Position numbers and translations under genes: made by a program
From: Limnohabitans sp. 103DPR2
Lineage (GTDB): Bacteria > Pseudomonadota > Gammaproteobacteria > Burkholderiales > Burkholderiaceae_C
Assembly: GCF_001412575.1 (NCBI RefSeq)
Contig: NZ_CP011834.1
Coordinates: forward strand, 2,294,001 to 2,358,000
Length of the DNA stretch: 64,000 nt
Reading direction: 5' to 3'
The notes under the pieces: model-generated
Database searches by the model: none
Seen by the model: the letters and a program-made list of their open reading frames with translations, nothing else
What the model was told of the DNA's origin: nothing
In this document: positions 33,865-43,296 of the stretch, one piece after another
Layout: every line of letters starts with the position of its first letter
Numbering within the stretch: the first letter of the stretch is position 1

Positions 33865-36800
33865 ATTTCGTAGACGATCTCTGCTTTGCCTTGATCGGCT
33901 TGGGCAATCCAGCTGGAAAGGGCTGCATCGCTTGGGAAAAACTTGGCTTGCTCGCCCAAGAGCAACTCAGCACTGGCGGCCACGTTGTCGACTTTGCGCT
34001 CTAGTTTCAAACGCACCGGTAGACCGCGTAACAACTCGCCCTGCTCTGTCATCTCCCGTTGCGGCGGGAAGGCTTTCACCAACTTGGCCACCTCAGGCGC
34101 GCGGCCATTGACGGCTACACGTAAAAACTTGCCAAAGCGGCATCGGGCTGATGGCAAATCCCACACTTGCTGAATCGACAAACGGTAACCACCCGAGAAA
34201 CGGTCGGGTTGCATCTTGGCCATCACAATGACCAACTCGTCGTCTTTCAGCAAATGGCGATTGGCGTTGATCATCGCTTCATCGGCTGTTGCCTCCATCA
34301 CCGCGCTTTTGTCGTCCAACTTAAAGATGGCCAGTTTACCGCGTTGGCCATTGATGATGCGCAAGTCACTGACAATGCCCGCCAACAATTGCGGCTCGCG
34401 GCTGTAAATCAGGTCGTCAATTTTGCGCTTCGCAAACAAACGCACTTCACGCTCAACCGCATCAAACAAATGGCCTGACAAGTAAAAGCCAACGGCAGTT
34501 TTTTCGTTCGTCAGTTGCTCTTTGACACCCCAAGGCAATACATCGACCAAATCGGGTTCTTGCGTGCTGGAGCCATGCGCATCGTCGCCCATCATGTCAA
34601 ACAAGCCGCCTTGGTTGGCATTGGCGACAGTGGCATTGGAGAACTCGAAAGCACGGTCAATGGACGCTGCCAGTGCAGCACGATTGCGTTGCAAAGAATC
34701 AAAAGCACCCGCCTTGACCAAAGCTTCCACGGTGCGCTTGTTCAAACGGCTGCGGTCAACGCGCACACAGAAGTCAAACAAGCTGGTGAAAGGGCCGCCC
34801 TCCTCGCGCGCTTTCACAATGGCCTCAATGGCTTGCTGGCCGGTGCCCTTGATGGCGCCCAAGCCATAGCGAATCACTTTGTCGGACACGGGCTCGAAAC
34901 GGTGCGTGCCGCGGTTGACATCGGGCGGATCGAAGTTCATGCCAAACTTCAAAGCATCTTCAAACAAGACTTTGAGCTTGTCGGTATCGTCCATTTCGAT
35001 GGTCATGTTGGCGCAGAAAAATTCCGCCGTGAAATGGACCTTCAACCAACCGGTGTGATACGCCAACAATGAATACGCCGCGGCGTGTGATTTGTTGAAA
35101 CCATAACCCGCAAACTTTTCCATCAAGTCAAAGACTTCGTCGGCTTTGGCTTCCGACAAACCATTGGCTTCTGCGCCTTTGCGGAAGATGGCACGGTGTT
35201 CGGCCATCTCTTCGGCTTTTTTCTTACCCATGGCGCGGCGTAACAAGTCGGCACCGCCCAAGCTGTAACCACCCAAGACCTGCGCGGTTTGCATCACCTG
35301 CTCTTGGTACACCATGATGCCGTAGGTTTCAGACAGCACTTTCTCAACCAAGGGGTGCGGATACTCCACCACTTCACGGCCGTGTTTACGCGCCACAAAA
35401 CTGGGAATCAAATCCATGGGACCGGGACGGTACAAGGCGTTGAGCGCAATCAAATCTTCCAAGCGTGAGGGCCGCGCATCTTTCAGCATGCCCTGCATGC
35501 CGCGGCTTTCAAACTGGAACACGGATTCGGTGCGACCGTCCGCAAACAATTTGTAGGTGGCTGTGTCGTCGAGTGGAATGTTTTCAAAGGCAAAGTTTTC
35601 TTGGCCTTTGTGGCGCTTGACGATCATCTCGCGCGCCAACTCCAAAATGGTCAATGTTGCCAAGCCCAAGAAGTCGAACTTCACCAAGCCGATGGCTTCC
35701 ACGTCGTCTTTGTCGTACTGACTCACAGCAGACGTGCTGCCGGGTTGCTGATAAAGAGGACAAAAATCGGTGAGCTTGCCTGGCGCAATCAAAACACCAC
35801 CCGCGTGCATGCCCACGTTGCGGGTCATACCTTCTAATTTTTGTGCCAACGCCAGCAGCGTTTTGACTTCGTCTTCTTTTTCTAAGCGTTCAGCCAAAAT
35901 GGGTTCGGCCTTGATGGCGCCATCGATGGTGATGTGCTGCCCTGGCTTGTTGGGAATGAGTTTGCTGATGCCGTCGCAGAAGGTGTAACTCATGTCGAGC
36001 ACACGACCCACGTCCCGAATGGCGGCACGCGCCGCCATGGTGCCGAAGGTGGCAATTTGACTGACGGCATCACGGCCATATTTGTCTTTCACATAGTCAA
36101 TCACGCGATCGCGATTGGTTTGGCAAAAGTCAATGTCGAAGTCGGGCATGGACACCCGCTCTGGGTTCAAGAAACGCTCGAACAGCAAGTTGTATTGCAG
36201 CGGGTCAAGGTCGGTAATCTTCAAAGAATAAGCGACCAAAGAACCTGCACCTGAACCACGACCGGGTCCCACTGGGCAGCCGTTTTTCTTAGCCCAGTTG
36301 ATGAAGTCACCCACAATCAGGAAGTAACCAGGGAAGCCCATGTTCAAAATGGTGTTGATCTCAAACTCCAAACGCTCTGCGTAGCGAGGACGCTCTGCTT
36401 CTCGTTTGGCAGGATCTGGGTACAGATGCACCAAGCGCTCTTCCAAGCCTTCCACCGACAACAAACGGAAATAGTCCTCGATGGGCATGGGCTTGCCATC
36501 GGTGATGGGCGTGGGGTAATTGGGCAACTGGGGCTTGCCCAAGACCAAAGACAAATTGCAGCGCTTGGCAATTTCAACCGAATTGGCCAAGGCACTGGGT
36601 ACATCGGCAAACAAGGCTTGCATTTCAGCAGACGACTTGAAATATTGATCGCGCGTGAACTTGCGCACGCGGCGCTGGTTGCCCAAAATTTCGCCTTCAG
36701 AAATGCACACCCGTGCTTCGTGCGATTCGTAATCGTCTTGCGCCAAAAACTGAACGGGATGGGTGGCGACCACAGGCAAACTCAAACGTGCCGCCAACTT

Positions 36801-37349
36801 AACGGCCGCCACCACGTGGGCATTGTCTTCTGGTCGTCCCGCTCTCTGAATTTCCAAATAAAAACGGTGCGTAAAAATAGAGGCCAACTGCAACGCAATT
36901 TCAGCAGCGCGTGATGTATCGCCTTGCACCAAGGCTTGACCGACCGGGCCAGCTTGCGCACCCGACAACAGAATCAAACCTTCAGAAAGTTCTTGAAGCC
37001 AAGCCAGTTTAACCACGGCATTGGTTTTGACCATGTTCTGCGTCCACGCCCGCGCCAGCAACTCGGACAGGTTCAAATAACCTTGCGAACTTTGCACCAG
37101 CACCATGACGCGCGACAAAGCCAAAGGATCTGCACCCAAACCTTCCAAGAAGATTTCGGCGCCCAAAATCGGCTGAACGCCTTTGCCACGCGCGGCCTTG
37201 TAAAACTTGATGGCACCAAACAAATTGCTCAGGTCGGTGAGGGCCAAAGCGGGTTGATGGTCGTCTGCCGCAGCCTGCACCACATCGTCAATGCGGCAGG
37301 TGGAATCGACAATGGAAAACTCGGAATGAAGGCGCAAATGAACAAACAT
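33861..37349 (-). CDS. dnaE: DNA polymerase III subunit alpha
   Basis: The product has 1162 residues, the DnaE1 length. It has an N-terminal PHP domain (FVHLRLHSEFSIVD), the polymerase palm with GPGRGSGAGSLVAY and PDFDIDFCQTNRDRVIDYV (catalytic Asp residues), the KFDFLGL segment, and C-terminal HhH and OB regions (EPQLLAGIVSDLRII). It is the replicative polymerase. It is transcribed divergently from trhO across a 45-nt gap with a perfect 9-bp palindrome. Its TAA lies within the last repeat copy of the compound element. Confidence 0.97.
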   Translation of the reverse strand: MFVHLRLHSEFSIVDSTCRIDDVVQAAADDHQPALALTDLSNLFGAIKFYKAARGKGVQPILGAEIFLEGLGADPLALSRVMVLVQSSQGYLNLSELLARAWTQNMVKTNAVVKLAWLQELSEGLILLSGAQAGPVGQALVQGDTSRAAEIALQLASIFTHRFYLEIQRAGRPEDNAHVVAAVKLAARLSLPVVATHPVQFLAQDDYESHEARVCISEGEILGNQRRVRKFTRDQYFKSSAEMQALFADVPSALANSVEIAKRCNLSLVLGKPQLPNYPTPITDGKPMPIEDYFRLLSVEGLEERLVHLYPDPAKREAERPRYAERLEFEINTILNMGFPGYFLIVGDFINWAKKNGCPVGPGRGSGAGSLVAYSLKITDLDPLQYNLLFERFLNPERVSMPDFDIDFCQTNRDRVIDYVKDKYGRDAVSQIATFGTMAARAAIRDVGRVLDMSYTFCDGISKLIPNKPGQHITIDGAIKAEPILAERLEKEDEVKTLLALAQKLEGMTRNVGMHAGGVLIAPGKLTDFCPLYQQPGSTSAVSQYDKDDVEAIGLVKFDFLGLATLTILELAREMIVKRHKGQENFAFENIPLDDTATYKLFADGRTESVFQFESRGMQGMLKDARPSRLEDLIALNALYRPGPMDLIPSFVARKHGREVVEYPHPLVEKVLSETYGIMVYQEQVMQTAQVLGGYSLGGADLLRRAMGKKKAEEMAEHRAIFRKGAEANGLSEAKADEVFDLMEKFAGYGFNKSHAAAYSLLAYHTGWLKVHFTAEFFCANMTIEMDDTDKLKVLFEDALKFGMNFDPPDVNRGTHRFEPVSDKVIRYGLGAIKGTGQQAIEAIVKAREEGGPFTSLFDFCVRVDRSRLNKRTVEALVKAGAFDSLQRNRAALAASIDRAFEFSNATVANANQGGLFDMMGDDAHGSSTQEPDLVDVLPWGVKEQLTNEKTAVGFYLSGHLFDAVEREVRLFAKRKIDDLIYSREPQLLAGIVSDLRIINGQRGKLAIFKLDDKSAVMEATADEAMINANRHLLKDDELVIVMAKMQPDRFSGGYRLSIQQVWDLPSARCRFGKFLRVAVNGRAPEVAKLVKAFPPQREMTEQGELLRGLPVRLKLERKVDNVAASAELLLGEQAKFFPSDAALSSWIAQADQGKAEIVYEI

Positions 37350-37355
37350 GGGCCC

Positions 37356-37388
37356 ATTGTAGAAGCTGCATCGGATGTTTTCTACAAT
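37356..37388. promoter_or_regulatory. Palindrome ATTGTAGAA-N15-TTCTACAAT in the dnaE/trhO divergent promoter
   Basis: Two perfect 9-bp inverted arms (37356-37364 and 37380-37388) fill most of the gap between divergent starts. Each strand then shows TTGTAG and TACAAT, 20 nt apart, which could be -35 and -10 boxes of face-to-face promoters, or the palindrome could be an operator. The + strand TACAAT ends only 6 nt before the GTG of trhO, so a transcript from it would be nearly leaderless. Confidence 0.5.
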
Positions 37389-37394
37389 ACGGGG

Positions 37395-38150
37395 GTGAAC
37401 AATATTCTGAACATTTCCTGCTACAAGTTCGTCCCCCTGCTGGATGCCAAAGAACTACGCCCCGTGCTGCTAGAGCGCTGCTTGGCTCGCGCCCTGAAAG
37501 GCACGATTTTGCTGGCCGAAGAAGGCATCAACATGTTCTTGGCAGGTCCTGCCGAGGCTGTGAGAGGTTTTGTCTCGGAACTGCACACAGATCCTAGGTT
37601 TTCAGACATCACCCCCAAGGAAAGCTGGTCGGAAACCGTTCCATTTAAAAAGATGCTGGTGAAGGTCAAAGGCGAGATCATTCGCATGAACCACCCCACC
37701 ATACGCCCCGCCGAAGGCCGCGCCCCTGCGGTCACCCCGGCCACGGCCAAACGCTGGCTAGACCAGGGTTATGACGACAACGGTCGCCCGGTGGTCATTT
37801 TGGACACCCGCAATGATTACGAAGTGGACGAAGGCACTTTCAAAGGCGCCATTGACTGGCGCCTGACCAAGTTCACAGAATTCCCAGATGCCCTTCGGGC
37901 GCACAAAGAAGAACTGCAAGACAAAACCATCATCAGCTTTTGCACCGGCGGCATTCGCTGTGAAAAAGCGGCCATCTTCATGCAGCAAAACGGTCTGCCC
38001 CACACCTACCAATTAGAGGGTGGTATTTTGAAATACTTTGAAGAGACCGACGGCTCGCACTACGACGGCGGCTGCTTTGTGTTTGATGAAAGACGCGCGG
38101 TGGACGTCGCTTTAAAAACAGTCCAGCCCACTGAAAAGCACCCCAAATAA
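37395..38150 (+). CDS. trhO: Rhodanese-domain tRNA uridine(34) hydroxylase TrhO (YceA family)
   Basis: The product has 251 residues from GTG 37395 (MNNILNISCYKFVPL). An N-terminal acylphosphatase-like domain (GTILLAEEGINMFLAG) is followed by a rhodanese domain with the catalytic Cys in SFCTGGIRCEKA and by YQLEGGILKYFE. Family members add oxygen to tRNA U34 (ho5U). GTG 37395 is chosen because the family N-terminus begins there; in-frame ATGs further upstream overlap dnaE. A strong terminator follows the stop. Confidence 0.9.
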   Translation: MNNILNISCYKFVPLLDAKELRPVLLERCLARALKGTILLAEEGINMFLAGPAEAVRGFVSELHTDPRFSDITPKESWSETVPFKKMLVKVKGEIIRMNHPTIRPAEGRAPAVTPATAKRWLDQGYDDNGRPVVILDTRNDYEVDEGTFKGAIDWRLTKFTEFPDALRAHKEELQDKTIISFCTGGIRCEKAAIFMQQNGLPHTYQLEGGILKYFEETDGSHYDGGCFVFDERRAVDVALKTVQPTEKHPK

Positions 38151-38184
38151 AAAGCAGTGCAGCCACTAGGACTGCACTGCTTTT
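38150..38184. terminator. Terminator after trhO
   Basis: A 13-bp perfect stem, AAAAGCAGTGCAG paired with CTGCACTGCTTTT, starts at the trhO stop. With A on one side and T on the other it can stop transcription in both directions. Confidence 0.9.
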
Positions 38185-38194
38185 CAACGTGAAG

Positions 38195-38218
38195 GTTAGC
38201 GCAAAAATTTGCGCTAAC
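38195..38218. terminator. Second terminator hairpin, for the flavodoxin gene
   Basis: GTTAGCGCAAA and TTTGCGCTAAC pair around a short A/T loop, with TTTTAATT on the + side. It lies 7 nt past the end of the convergent flavodoxin gene and probably ends that transcript. Confidence 0.75.
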
Positions 38219-38224
38219 TTTTAA

Positions 38225-38758
38225 TTACCCACGCAACTTGGCGGCCACAGCCGCCACACGCGCGCCATAAGCCTTGGCTGTGTCCAAGTCGCCTTGTGGA
38301 ATGTCTTCTGCGGGACTGGTAGGACCCACTTGCGCCATCACACCCGAGTTAGAACCAATGCGGTTGATCGTGCCATCGTTCATTGAGGGCTGACCCACCC
38401 ACACCATGGCTTGTTGCATGGCCAAGGTGATGAAGTACTGAATGGTTGACAGCTTGTCACCGCTGGGGCTGGCAGAGATGGTGAAACCACCGGCCACTTT
38501 GTCTTTCCAGGCTGTGGTGAACCAACGCTTAGACGTTGCATCTGCAAATTTCTTGAACTGCCAAGAGGCCATGCCCATGTAGGTGGGTGAGCCAAAGATG
38601 ATCGCGTCAGCTGCGTCCAAAGTTTCCCAATCGGCATCGGTGATGTTGCCGTCGGCATCGATGGCGATCAATGCGGCATTGGCGCCTTGTGCCACGAATT
38701 GCGCAACGCGCTGTGTGTGACCGTAACCTGAGTGGTAAATAACGACTGTTTTAGCCAT
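38225..38758 (-). CDS. Flavodoxin family/NAD(P)H-quinone oxidoreductase-like protein
   Basis: The product has 177 residues. It has the FMN phosphate loop YHSGYGHTQRVA, GSPTYMGMASWQFKKFAD and a WrbA-like C-terminal part. WrbA-like proteins reduce quinones with NAD(P)H and protect against redox stress. It is shorter than WrbA (about 200 residues). It lies downstream of the pirin gene on the same strand, with a 42-nt gap, so both may be under the divergent LysR regulator. Confidence 0.85.
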   Translation of the reverse strand: MAKTVVIYHSGYGHTQRVAQFVAQGANAALIAIDADGNITDADWETLDAADAIIFGSPTYMGMASWQFKKFADATSKRWFTTAWKDKVAGGFTISASPSGDKLSTIQYFITLAMQQAMVWVGQPSMNDGTINRIGSNSGVMAQVGPTSPAEDIPQGDLDTAKAYGARVAAVAAKLRG

Positions 38759-38800
38759 GAGAGTTCTCCTAAAGAAATTAAAAATAGAGCTTCACTTGAA

Positions 38801-39502
38801 TTAAGAAGCCAAGTCAAAAACCAAGACCTCGGCATCTTTGCCATAGGTCAGTTCAAGATTCGTTTCGGCTTGGATGAGGGCTGCGTCGCCGCCCTTCAAT
38901 GCCTGTCCATTCACTTGCAGTTCGCCGCGAATGAGGTGAACATAGGCTTTGCGTGCGGGATCCAAAGCCAGCGAGGCCTTCTCGTCCCCATCTAGCAAAC
39001 CCGCGTACAAACTTGCGTCTGCAGAAATCTTCACCGCATCACCCTCACCTTGGGGCGAGGCCACGACTTTCAAGGCACCGCGTTTGCTAATGGGTGGCAC
39101 AGTTTTCTGCTCGTAGCTTGGCTGGATACCCATCACGTTGGGCTCAATCCAAATTTGAAAGAAGTGCGTCGTTTCACCTTCAGCGTGATTGAACTCGCTG
39201 TGCATCACGCCCCTGCCTGCACTCATGCGCTGCACATCGCCGGGTGGAATGCCCTTGACATTGCCCATGCTGTCTTTGTGCGCCAAGTTGCCCGACAACA
39301 CATAGCTGATGATTTCCATGTCTTTGTGGCCGTGGGTGCCAAAGCCAGTGCCAGGCGCAATGCGGTCTTCGTTGATCACACGCAAATTGCCCCAGCCCAT
39401 GAAGTTGGGGTCGTAGTAGCCTGCAAATGAAAAGCTGTGGAATGACTTAAGCCAACCATGGTCGGCATAACCACGCTCAGCGGAACGGCGGATTTGGATC
39501 AT
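38801..39502 (-). CDS. Pirin family protein
   Basis: The product has 233 residues from ATG 39502 (MIQIRRSAERGYADHGWLKS). It is a bicupin with metal ligands in GTHGHKDMEIISYVL and GRGVMHSEFNH. Bacterial pirins such as YhhW oxidise quercetin in vitro; the natural substrate is often unknown. Downstream is a quinone-reductase-like flavodoxin; upstream and divergent is a LysR regulator. This trio is typical of quinone or electrophile response sets. Confidence 0.9.
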   Translation of the reverse strand: MIQIRRSAERGYADHGWLKSFHSFSFAGYYDPNFMGWGNLRVINEDRIAPGTGFGTHGHKDMEIISYVLSGNLAHKDSMGNVKGIPPGDVQRMSAGRGVMHSEFNHAEGETTHFFQIWIEPNVMGIQPSYEQKTVPPISKRGALKVVASPQGEGDAVKISADASLYAGLLDGDEKASLALDPARKAYVHLIRGELQVNGQALKGGDAALIQAETNLELTYGKDAEVLVFDLAS

Positions 39503-39529
39503 GGCGTGACTCACTTTCAGAGAATTAGA

Positions 39530-39600
39530 TAGCGCAACTTTAAATTGCAATGATTTCAATAAGATTGGCATAATTTGCAGTCATCATTCAAAAATACTGA
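39530..39600. promoter_or_regulatory. Candidate LysR-type operator between pirin and LysR genes
   Basis: The 108-nt divergent gap contains ATTGCAATGATTTCAAT, an ATTG-N9-CAAT inverted repeat of the LysR box type, and CATAAT further on that could be the -10 box of the lysR-type gene. LysR regulators usually bind such sites between themselves and the divergent target. Confidence 0.4.
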
Positions 39601-39610
39601 ATCATCAAAC

Positions 39611-40555
39611 ATGAGCGCCAACGCACGCGACCTCCTTACCCCCGACGCCCTCAGCATGCTGCTGGCCATCGAGGAAACTGGCAGCTTTGCAGCGGCAGCC
39701 AGGCAGAAAGGCTTGGTTCCCAGTGCCCTCACTTACCGAGTTCGGCAAATCGAGGATGCGCTGGACGTCTTGTTGTTCGATCGCAGCAGCCGCCAAGCCA
39801 AGCCCACCGAGGCAGGCAAAGCCTTGTTGCGCGAAGCCCAGCGCTTGCTTCAGGACGTTGATGCCATCGCCAATCGCGTGAGACGCGTGGCCACTGGCTG
39901 GGAGTCGGTCTTCACAGTAGCCGTGGACAGCATCATTGCCAGATCGGTAGTGATGGAATTGAGCGAAACTTTTTTAGCCCTCAAGCCGCCCACTCAATTG
40001 CGCATTCGTTACGAAACTTTGTCGGGTACCTTGGCTGCGCTCAAATCAGGCCAAGCCGATCTGGCCATTGGCGTTTTAATCACGCCTGCCAGCCATGCAG
40101 AATTGATGCACGAAAGCTTAGGTGAAGTGCGATTTGTCTACGCCGTTGCGCCCCACCATCCTTTGGCCACCGCCCCCGAACCCCTGTCAGACGCTGTCCT
40201 GCAAGAACATCGTGCAGTGGCCGTCGCTGACTCTGTGCAACGCGGCGAAGGCGTCACCATTGGCCTTTTGGGCGGCCAAGATGTTTTGACAGTGCCAGAC
40301 ATGCCCAGCAAATTGGAAGCCCAATTGCGCGGATTGGGCGGTGGTTTCTTGCCCGAAAGCATGGCCCAGCCTTATTTGGACAGCGGTCGCTTGGTTGCCA
40401 AAAAAGTCAGCCGACTGCAACGCATCAACCAAGTTGAATTTGCATGGCGCAATCCTCACGGCAAGCCGCTGGGCCATGCGCTCAGTTGGTGGCTGTCGCA
40501 GTTACAACAAAGCCGCACCAAACAGGCATTGCTCCAACCCCACTATCGCGTGTAG
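39611..40555 (+). CDS. LysR family transcriptional regulator
   Basis: The product has 314 residues. The N-terminal winged helix-turn-helix is clear (LLAIEETGSFAAAARQKGL, LTYRVRQIEDALDVLLFDRS), followed by a substrate-binding domain (about 95-300). ATG 39611 is chosen over an upstream frame start because the family N-terminus begins there. By position it controls the divergent pirin and flavodoxin genes. The effector is unknown. Confidence 0.92.
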   Translation: MSANARDLLTPDALSMLLAIEETGSFAAAARQKGLVPSALTYRVRQIEDALDVLLFDRSSRQAKPTEAGKALLREAQRLLQDVDAIANRVRRVATGWESVFTVAVDSIIARSVVMELSETFLALKPPTQLRIRYETLSGTLAALKSGQADLAIGVLITPASHAELMHESLGEVRFVYAVAPHHPLATAPEPLSDAVLQEHRAVAVADSVQRGEGVTIGLLGGQDVLTVPDMPSKLEAQLRGLGGGFLPESMAQPYLDSGRLVAKKVSRLQRINQVEFAWRNPHGKPLGHALSWWLSQLQQSRTKQALLQPHYRV

Positions 40556-40564
40556 AGTAGCCCC

Positions 40565-41629
40565 ATGACAAAAACAAATACCCAGACAAAGTCCGTTCAA
40601 AATTTCGCCATCGTGGGTGCCGGCATGGCAGGCATTGCCTGCGCGCGCACCTTGGTGCAAGCCGGCCATCGCGTCACCGTCTTTGAAAAAAGCAAAGGCG
40701 CCAGCGGCCGCATGTCGACGCGCGCGTCCAGCTTTGGCAGCTTCGACCATGGTGCGCAATACTTCACCGTGCGCGATGATCGATTCGCACAAGCGCTGGC
40801 CACCACCCCTCAAATTTGCAAGCCCTGGAGCGCCAATGCCGTGCGCGTGCTCGATGCCATGGGCCGCGTGGTCGAAGCCGCACGCAACACACAAGACAAG
40901 CACTGGGTGGCCACCCCCGGCATGAACGCCTTGGTCAAAGCCTGGGCGCAGCCTTTGATTCAAGCCGATGCCGTGCACTTTGAATCGCGTGTTTTCAAAA
41001 TCGAGCGCGACACCTTGCATCCTGAACTTTGGCAACTGCACAGCGAAGAGCCCGAAGGTGCGCAATCGGTGTTCAGTGGTTTTGACCAAGTGCTCTTGGC
41101 CATCCCCTCAGACCAAGCCATTGATTTACTTCGCAATTCCAACATCAAAATGGAACAAGCCGCCGCCTTGAACAAAGTTCAAGTGGCGCCCTGCTGGACC
41201 TTGATGGTGGCCTTCCCCAATGCGGCTCAACCGGGTTTGATCACCTTGGGCCCCCAATGGAATGCTGCGCGCAGCGTCCACCACCGCGTGGCATGGTTGG
41301 CACGTGAATCATCTAAACCAGGTCGTGATCACATTGAGCGCTGGACCGTCCAAGCCAGTGCCGCATGGTCACAAGAACATTTGGAAGATGCTCCAGAGCG
41401 TGTGCAAGCCAAATTGATCAAAGCATTTTCAGAAATCACGGGCATCCGGGCCACACCTGCCCACGCAGAAGTGCACCGTTGGCGCTATGCCAAAACACTT
41501 CAAGCTTTGGGTGCACCCTACATGCACAGCCCCAAGCAAGGCATTGGTGTGTGCGGCGATTGGTGCTTAGGACATCGCGTCGAAGATGCGTTCATCTCCG
41601 GTTTGGAATTGGCCCTCGCTGTCATTTAA
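40565..41629 (+). CDS. FAD-dependent oxidoreductase, renalase/amine oxidase-like
   Basis: The product has 354 residues. A Rossmann motif FAIVGAGMAGIACARTL is followed by FEKSKGASGRMSTR, the renalase-like flavin-binding signature, and FDHGAQYFTVRD. The C-terminal end has the second FAD motif (GIGVCGDWCLGHRVEDAF). Bacterial renalases oxidise dihydro-NAD(P) isomers; whether this one does is not known. It lies 9 nt after the lysR-type gene and 6 nt before gluQRS. Confidence 0.85.
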   Translation: MTKTNTQTKSVQNFAIVGAGMAGIACARTLVQAGHRVTVFEKSKGASGRMSTRASSFGSFDHGAQYFTVRDDRFAQALATTPQICKPWSANAVRVLDAMGRVVEAARNTQDKHWVATPGMNALVKAWAQPLIQADAVHFESRVFKIERDTLHPELWQLHSEEPEGAQSVFSGFDQVLLAIPSDQAIDLLRNSNIKMEQAAALNKVQVAPCWTLMVAFPNAAQPGLITLGPQWNAARSVHHRVAWLARESSKPGRDHIERWTVQASAAWSQEHLEDAPERVQAKLIKAFSEITGIRATPAHAEVHRWRYAKTLQALGAPYMHSPKQGIGVCGDWCLGHRVEDAFISGLELALAVI

Positions 41630-41635
41630 GTCTGA

Positions 41636-42562
41636 ATGTATCGCGGCAGATTCGCGCCCTCACCCACGGGTGAATTGCACGCCGGCTCATTGGTGGCCGC
41701 ACTGGCCAGCTACCTGGATGCGCGCGCTCACCAGGGCGAATGGAGGGTTCGCATGGAGGACATCGATGGCCCTCGATGTGTACCTGGTGCCGACCAAACC
41801 ATCATGCAACAGCTGCAGCAATGTGGCTTGCAATGGGACGGCGAAATTGCCTACCAATCCCAACGAAACAGCTTGTATCAAGGTGCGCTAGATCAATTGT
41901 TGGCACAAGGTTTGGTCTACCCCTGCGGCTGCACGCGCAAAGAAATTGAAGAAAGTCAGGCCCTGATGGGGTTGAACTTAGAACGTCACAAAGCGGCCGT
42001 TTATCCAGGCTCCTGCCGCGATGGCCTGCAAGGCAAATCCGCCAGAGCTTGGCGATTCAATGCCCAAGCCTGGAGCGCAAAGCGCGGCAGCCCATGGGTC
42101 CATTGGACAGATAGACGCTTAGGCGCACAAACGCAAAACGTTTTAGACGAAGTGGGCGATTTTGTATTGAAACGTGCAGATGGTTTATGGGCCTACCAGC
42201 TGGCTGTGGTGGTAGACGATGCGGCGCAAGGCATCAGCCATGTGGTGCGCGGTCAAGATCTAGCCGACAACACGGCCAGACAAATCATGTTGCAAGAAGC
42301 CTTGGGGCTTGCGCGCCCCCACTATTTGCACACCCCCTTGGTGTTGGGACCCAATGGCGAAAAACTGTCGAAGCAAAATGGCGCCAAGGCTTTGGACTTG
42401 AGCACCGAGGCAGCGATATGCAACACCATGAGGCTGGCCGCATCGAGCTTGGACCTTCATACTGCTTCAGATACCTTCACGGCCATGAGCCAGCTGCCTT
42501 CAGTGCTTGCGCAGTGGACAGATGAATGGGCACGTCGCGAAGCCACTAAAATCGAGGCATGA
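41636..42562 (+). CDS. gluQRS: Glutamyl-Q tRNA(Asp) synthetase
   Basis: The product has 308 residues, like a truncated glutamyl-tRNA synthetase without the anticodon-binding domain. It has [19 protein letters not shown] (HIGH-type), a zinc region with [10 protein letters not shown] and a later Cys, and [12 protein letters not shown] (KMSKS-type). It attaches glutamate to queuosine 34 of tRNA-Asp. It overlaps trmB (ATGA), beginning a small tRNA/RNA modification set. Confidence 0.93.
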   Translation: MYRGRFAPSPTGELHAGSLVAALASYLDARAHQGEWRVRMEDIDGPRCVPGADQTIMQQLQQCGLQWDGEIAYQSQRNSLYQGALDQLLAQGLVYPCGCTRKEIEESQALMGLNLERHKAAVYPGSCRDGLQGKSARAWRFNAQAWSAKRGSPWVHWTDRRLGAQTQNVLDEVGDFVLKRADGLWAYQLAVVVDDAAQGISHVVRGQDLADNTARQIMLQEALGLARPHYLHTPLVLGPNGEKLSKQNGAKALDLSTEAAICNTMRLAASSLDLHTASDTFTAMSQLPSVLAQWTDEWARREATKIEA

Positions 42563-43296
42563 CCTCAGACACCTCCAACCAAGCGCCCGCAGATGTGGCG
42601 TTTCCCAAAAACATCAAAAGCTACGTAAAGCGCGCCGGCCGCACCACCACCGGTCAAGCCAAAGCGTTTGAAGTGTGGGGTCCTCAGTATTTGCTGCAGT
42701 ACGCGCCCGAGCCATTGAACATGACAAAAGCCTTTGGCTTGAACGGCCAAGACGCCGCGCCAGCGCCTGTCATTTTGGAAATTGGCTTTGGCATGGGTGA
42801 GGCCACCGCACACATTGCCAAAGTTCGCCCACACGACCATTTTTTGTGCTGCGAAGTCCATGAACCCGGTGTGGGCGCCTTGCTCAAACGCATTGGCGAA
42901 CAAGACATTCACAACATCCGCATCTTGCAACACGATGCCGTGGAAGTGATCGACAACATGTTGCCTTTGTCGTCGCTAGACGGCGTGCACATTTTCTTTC
43001 CCGATCCTTGGCACAAGTCGCGTCATAACAAACGCAGACTGATTCAAACACCTTTGATTGCCAAACTGGCGGCACGCCTGAAACCTGGCGCTTACATTCA
43101 CTGCGCCACCGATTGGGAGCCGTATGCGGTTCAAATTTTGGAAGTGCTGAGTGCAGAGCCTTTGCTGAAAAACACCGCAGATGCATCCAATGGCGGCTAC
43201 GCTCAAAAGCCAGACTACCGCCCGCTCACCAAGTTTGAAAACCGCGGCTTGAAATTGGGGCACGGTGTGTGGGATGTCGTCTTCCAACGCGTCTAA
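42559..43296 (+). CDS. trmB: tRNA (guanosine(46)-N7)-methyltransferase
   Basis: The product has 245 residues. The SAM site [15 protein letters not shown] and the family motif [16 protein letters not shown] are present. It methylates G46 in the tRNA variable loop. It overlaps gluQRS upstream and the pseudouridine synthase gene downstream. Confidence 0.96.
   Translation: MTSDTSNQAPADVAFPKNIKSYVKRAGRTTTGQAKAFEVWGPQYLLQYAPEPLNMTKAFGLNGQDAAPAPVILEIGFGMGEATAHIAKVRPHDHFLCCEVHEPGVGALLKRIGEQDIHNIRILQHDAVEVIDNMLPLSSLDGVHIFFPDPWHKSRHNKRRLIQTPLIAKLAARLKPGAYIHCATDWEPYAVQILEVLSAEPLLKNTADASNGGYAQKPDYRPLTKFENRGLKLGHGVWDVVFQRV

Noticed and set aside
37339..37394. Upstream ATG start for trhO (MNKHGPIVEAASD)
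   Set aside because: It would overlap the start of dnaE and both promoters, and the family N-terminus begins at the GTG 37395.
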